Source: Corynebacterium amycolatum SK46 (lineage in GTDB: Bacteria > Actinomycetota > Actinomycetes > Mycobacteriales > Mycobacteriaceae). Taken from it: a stretch of 64,000 bases of DNA. Both the position numbers and the translations under genes were made by a program. Below the pieces are notes generated by a model. The model was given only the letters and a program-made list of their open reading frames with translations. It was not told the DNA's origin and did no database searches. This document shows, in pieces, positions 57,730-64,000 of the stretch (the first letter of the stretch is position 1; every line of letters starts with the position of its first letter). The DNA is taken from positions 62,001-126,000 of the forward strand of contig NZ_ABZU01000002.1 of assembly GCF_000173655.1 (NCBI RefSeq), read 5' to 3'.

Positions 57730-58878
57730 TTAAAAACCCTTTGGACGTACCGACAGCTCAACGCGGTGGAAGGACTTCAAGTTGGTAAAGCCGCACTTGG
57801 CCATTGCACGACGCAGGCCACCGGCGAGATTGCGGTCACCGAACGGCGAGGCGGACGGGCCAAACAGAGCCTCTTCCAGGCTGACCAATTCCTTCTCATC
57901 GTCGACGGCCGGCCACACCGCACCGCGCGGGTACTTCGGGTGTGCCGCAACAGACGGCCAGGCGTAGCCCTGCCCCGGAGCTTCGTTGACGGTTGCCAGC
58001 ACACTGGACAGCGCCACAGCATCCGCACCGCAGGCGATTGCTTTGGCAATGTCGCCGGCGGTATCAATGCCGCCGTCGGCAATGATGTGGACGTAGCGGC
58101 CCTCGGTCTCATCGAGGTAATCCTTACGAGCAGCTGCAGCATCCGCAATAGCGGTAGCCATTGGCACATCGATGCCGAGCGCATCCGGGGACGTCGTAAA
58201 GCCCGTACCGACGATCACGCCAGCGGCGCCTGAACGCATCAGATGCAGCGCAGTCTGGTAGTCGACAACGCCACCGGCGATAACCGGAACGTCCAGGCTG
58301 CCGATGAAGTCCTTGAGGTTTAGCGGCTCCCCCTGAGCAGTGACATGCTCTGCGGAAATCAGCGTGCCCTGGATAACCAACAAGTCGATGCCAGCCTTGA
58401 TAGCCAGCGGAGCCAGCTCACGGGCATGCTGCGGGGAGACACGAACCGCGGTGATCGCGCCGGTTGCGCGGATTTCCTTGATGCGCTCAACCAACAGGTC
58501 AGTATCAATCGGAGCAGAGTGCAGTTCCTGCAGCTTGCGGTTCACTGCCTCGGATTCGCGCTTGGTGGCGGCATTCTTTGCCAACTCCACCAGCTCGGCG
58601 ATCTTGTCCTGTGCATCGGCGTGACGGGCCCAGATACCTTCGGCGTTGAGAACCGCCAAACCGCCCAGGCGAGCAAATTCAGCGACGGATTCCGGGCTGG
58701 CGATGGCATCTGTCGGATGCATCATCATCGGGAGTTCGAAATCGTAGGCGTCAATTCGCCAGGAGGTATCGACGTCCTTGGACGACCGGGTACGACGAGT
58801 GGGAACGAGTGCAATATCGTCCAACTCGTAGGTCCGGCGTGCCTCGCGGCCAATACCGATTTCAACGATGTCGCGCAT
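57730..58878 (-). CDS. guaB3: GuaB3 family IMP dehydrogenase-related protein
   Basis: A 382-residue TIM-barrel protein of the actinobacterial GuaB3 family. It shares the IMPDH barrel (ELDDIALVPTRRTRSS, GLAVLNAEGIWAR, VPVIAGGVVDYQTALHLMRSGAAGVIVG, HIIADGGIDTAGDIAKAIACGADAVALSSVLA) but has no CBS pair, and the catalytic Cys loop is replaced by VGTGFTTSPDALG, so ordinary IMP oxidation is unlikely. Some related proteins have been reported to act as GMP reductases. It lies 50 bp after guaB and 119 bp before the GMC gene. Confidence 0.93.
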   Translation of the reverse strand: MRDIVEIGIGREARRTYELDDIALVPTRRTRSSKDVDTSWRIDAYDFELPMMMHPTDAIASPESVAEFARLGGLAVLNAEGIWARHADAQDKIAELVELAKNAATKRESEAVNRKLQELHSAPIDTDLLVERIKEIRATGAITAVRVSPQHARELAPLAIKAGIDLLVIQGTLISAEHVTAQGEPLNLKDFIGSLDVPVIAGGVVDYQTALHLMRSGAAGVIVGTGFTTSPDALGIDVPMATAIADAAAARKDYLDETEGRYVHIIADGGIDTAGDIAKAIACGADAVALSSVLATVNEAPGQGYAWPSVAAHPKYPRGAVWPAVDDEKELVSLEEALFGPSASPFGDRNLAGGLRRAMAKCGFTNLKSFHRVELSVRPKGF

Positions 58879-58928
58879 GAGCTTTCCTCACATGCCCTTT
58901 CCGTGGAATTTAACTCGACTAGGCCAGT

Positions 58929-60683
<1,755 letters not shown>

Positions 60684-60697
60684 TTACGGTAGTAATC

Positions 60698-61090
60698 GTG
60701 AACCACAACTCTTTCTCATCCATGCCGCGGGATCCGTTCGAAGGAGACCCCAATGACCCGGCAAGCTTTCTCGAGCCGGATGAGCCGTTTGCTCCACTGA
60801 CAGACCAGGAACGTCGAGAGGTTCTTGAAGATCTGGCCGCAGTTCGCCTATTCCGCACCGCTTTGAGCCCAGAGGGATTACTGGGCGTCTGCATGTTGTG
60901 TGAGGACTGCGGTGACGAGCACTTTTACAACTGGGAAGTCTTGGAAAACCACTACCTGATGCTCCTGTCTGGACAGGCATCTCCGGTTCACGAACCGCAA
61001 TTCGATCCAGACCCCTCCCGTTACGCCCCATGGGATTACTGCGCAGGCTTTGTCGACGGTCTGCGTTCTCGCCGACCTGGCCGTTTCTAA
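60698..61090 (+). CDS. DUF5319 family protein with a Cys cluster
   Basis: A 130-residue protein of the actinobacterial DUF5319 family, equivalent to Rv3412-type genes beside guaB in mycobacteria. The GTG start at 60698 (VNHNSFSSMPRDPFEGDPNDPASF) is chosen; ATG 60722 is an alternative. A conserved middle, GVCMLCEDCGDEHFYNWEVLENHYLMLL, has CxxCxxC, and DYCAGFVDGLRSRRPGRF ends the protein, so a metal site is possible. No ribosome site precedes the start, and TACGGT at 60685-60690 suggests a leaderless mRNA. Function unknown. Confidence 0.82.
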   Translation: MNHNSFSSMPRDPFEGDPNDPASFLEPDEPFAPLTDQERREVLEDLAAVRLFRTALSPEGLLGVCMLCEDCGDEHFYNWEVLENHYLMLLSGQASPVHEPQFDPDPSRYAPWDYCAGFVDGLRSRRPGRF

Positions 61091-61227
61091 AAATTTGGTA
61101 AGAGTTTGACGGAATTGTTTGCGTAGTATCCCGGCTGGCCTCCTTAGGTTTACCAACCGTTCATTGTTGGCCTCCACACTTGAGCTCACTGCTTCAAGAA
61201 AGCTCAATGAAGGAGACATCAATTCCG

Positions 61228-61551
61228 ATGACGTACATCGACCACTTGCCCGGGCCCAATGCGGATTTGTGGGATTGGCAGCTGCACGGCTCTTGCCGCG
61301 GGCAGGACTCCGCGACCTTCTTCCACCCGGAAGGCGAGCGCGGACGCGCACGCAGCCTGCGTGAAGCCCGTGCGAAGGCTATCTGCCGTTCTTGCCCTGT
61401 TCTTATGCAGTGCCGTAGTCACGCACTCAAGGTTGGTGAGCCATACGGTGTCTGGGGCGGTCTCAGCGAATCTGAACGAAATGAAATCCTTCGAGCTAAG
61501 CCGGCCGCACGTGAACACGAACTTGAACGCGTTCTAGTTACTGCCATGTAG
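61228..61551 (+). CDS. whiB3: WhiB-family iron-sulfur regulator, WhiB3-like
   Basis: A 107-residue [4Fe-4S] redox-sensing transcription factor that partners sigma factor A. Four Cys are in place: HGSCRGQD, then AICRSCPVLMQC (CxxC...C spacing). The GVWGG turn (EPYGVWGGLSESERNEIL) and basic C-terminus follow. ATG 61228 aligns with mycobacterial WhiB3 (LPGPNADLWDWQL shortly after the start); AAGGAG lies 12 bases upstream, and ATG 61207 is an alternative. sigD and rsdA, expected next to it in relatives, are missing. Confidence 0.93.
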   Translation: MTYIDHLPGPNADLWDWQLHGSCRGQDSATFFHPEGERGRARSLREARAKAICRSCPVLMQCRSHALKVGEPYGVWGGLSESERNEILRAKPAAREHELERVLVTAM

Positions 61552-61593
61552 TCCCTCCCCTCTCTCGGACTCCAGCCAGTTAACATAAAACCA

Positions 61594-61635
61594 AAAATGC
61601 TCCCCACCCTCAGATTGAAAGGTGGGGAGCATTTT
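61594..61635. terminator. Bidirectional terminator between whiB3 and groEL
   Basis: A 15-bp perfect stem, AAAATGCTCCCCACC (61594-61608) with GGTGGGGAGCATTTT (61621-61635), 12-nt loop, and T-runs on both strands for the convergent genes. Confidence 0.92.
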
Positions 61636-61669
61636 AGTGCCAAAGGCTAGGGCACTAGCTCACTTGCAA

Positions 61670-63593
<1,924 letters not shown>

Positions 63594-63697
63594 GATGAAT
63601 TCCTCCATACATGCGGTGATGTGATGTTCTTGTGCCGGTTGGTCTGCCGTGCACAGCCGTCGTCGCGGGTGAACAACTGTGTGTCAAACAACCTTCG

Positions 63698-63724
63698 TTA
63701 GCACTCTACCCCTGCAAGTGCTAA
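63698..63724. promoter_or_regulatory. CIRCE element 1 (HrcA operator) at groES
   Basis: TTAGCACTC-N9-AAGTGCTAA, one mismatch from TTAGCACTC-N9-GAGTGCTAA. It covers the -10 of groES. Confidence 0.93.
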
Positions 63725-63731
63725 CACTCAA
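63703..63731 (-). promoter_or_regulatory. groES: groES promoter
   Basis: On the minus strand -35 TTGAGT (63731-63726), 17-bp spacer, -10 TAGAGT (63708-63703). Both hexamers lie within CIRCE sequence. Confidence 0.6.
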
Positions 63732-63747
63732 CCATAGTGAGCGCTAA
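63721..63747. promoter_or_regulatory. CIRCE-like element 2, sharing four bases with element 1
   Basis: CTAACACTC-N9-GAGCGCTAA matches the CIRCE consensus at 15 of 18 positions. It begins with the CTAA that ends element 1 and covers the -35. Confidence 0.65.
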
Positions 63748-63749
63748 TG

Positions 63750-64000
63750 CTAATTGGTCAGCTTGTCGGGGTTACACGCCATACGACCGAACGCAGTAAC
63801 CGTCATTCCGTGTTCCTTGATGTACTCATCCGTAAAGCAGGGGCCACCAGAACCGGTTGTGTAACGACTGTCTGGCTCCCTCCTCTGCCAGGCACCTTCG
63901 TCCCATTGATAAACCGCCAGTCCCCCACTGTTTGCGCCTCCACCCAGCGCCCACCATCCGTCGCAGGCGACGATCGTAAAGTTTTCCTCCGTAGTCGGGA
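63750..64000 (-). CDS. C-terminal fragment of a probable secreted protein (cut by window edge)
   Basis: The last ~83 codons of a gene entering from beyond 64000. The residues (FTIVACDGWWALGGG, LAVYQWDEGAWQRRE, GSGGPCFTDEYIKEHGM, FGRMACNPDKLTN) are Trp/Tyr/Gly-rich with three Cys, typical of a small beta-rich disulfide-bonded domain outside the cell. No family is named. The stop TAG (63752-63750) lies three bases from CIRCE element 2. Confidence 0.6.
   Translation of the reverse strand, partial: PTTEENFTIVACDGWWALGGGANSGGLAVYQWDEGAWQRREPDSRYTTGSGGPCFTDEYIKEHGMTVTAFGRMACNPDKLTN

Overview
This 64 kb window is chromosomal DNA from a high-GC actinobacterium of the order Mycobacteriales, almost certainly a Corynebacterium. 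The indicators are a monomeric NADP-isocitrate dehydrogenase, a mycoredoxin next to thyA-folA, a McbR-type operator at metY-metX, a guaB2-guaB3-GMC oxidoreductase-guaA cluster, a WhiB3-groEL-groES neighbourhood, and actinobacterial families such as DUF6350, DUF3017, DUF5319 and DUF6541. Gene order broadly follows that recalled for C. glutamicum. I see no prophage, insertion sequence, CRISPR array, tRNA or rRNA gene.

Layout. 1-9.3 kb: purH (partial)-purN, a DUF6350 membrane protein, an M23 cell-wall peptidase, a DUF4442 protein, the PcrA helicase, chorismate mutase and succinate-semialdehyde dehydrogenase. 9.5-18.2 kb: pgi, cysQ, thyA-folA (thymidylate and folate), mycoredoxin, an LpdA-type flavoprotein, an M20 amidohydrolase, a Ser/Thr-rich anchored protein and upp. 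18.5-33.4 kb: an ESX-like small protein translationally coupled to an NlpC/P60 hydrolase, a two-repeat hypothetical protein, adenosine deaminase, a D-Ala-D-Ala carboxypeptidase, YhjD, trpS, a large DUF6541 membrane protein, exonuclease III, an MFS efflux protein and a J-domain-like membrane protein. 33.6-48.8 kb: icd, metY-metX, the dnaE2-S9 peptidase-trmL-folD-DUF3017 run, and the methionine importer metQNI. 48.8-64 kb: a sucrase/ferredoxin-like protein, an AMIN-like lipoprotein, imuA'-imuB, a MhuD/IsdG-type haem-degrading protein, the guanine nucleotide cluster, DUF5319, whiB3, groES-groEL, and the 3' end of a secreted-type gene cut by the window edge.

How the genes connect. Sulfur assimilation (metY, metX, metQNI) appears to share a McbR-type operator; at metY it fills the spacer between -35 and -10. 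The mutasome genes (dnaE2, and imuA'-imuB 6 kb away) each have a LexA-like box upstream. The chaperonin operon has two overlapping CIRCE elements over its promoter. Peptidoglycan enzymes (M23, NlpC/P60, DacB) recur. Purine genes sit at both ends (purN-purH; guaB-guaB3-guaA).

Most notable: (1) the 11-mer GCTTNACGACG occurs 19 times on both strands, in all reading frames and in two intergenic sites, against about 0.1-0.2 expected; (2) sigD-rsdA, normally between the DUF5319 gene and whiB3 in relatives, are absent here; (3) an ESX-like/NlpC-P60 gene pair without a Sec signal; (4) several leader hairpins and leaderless promoters.
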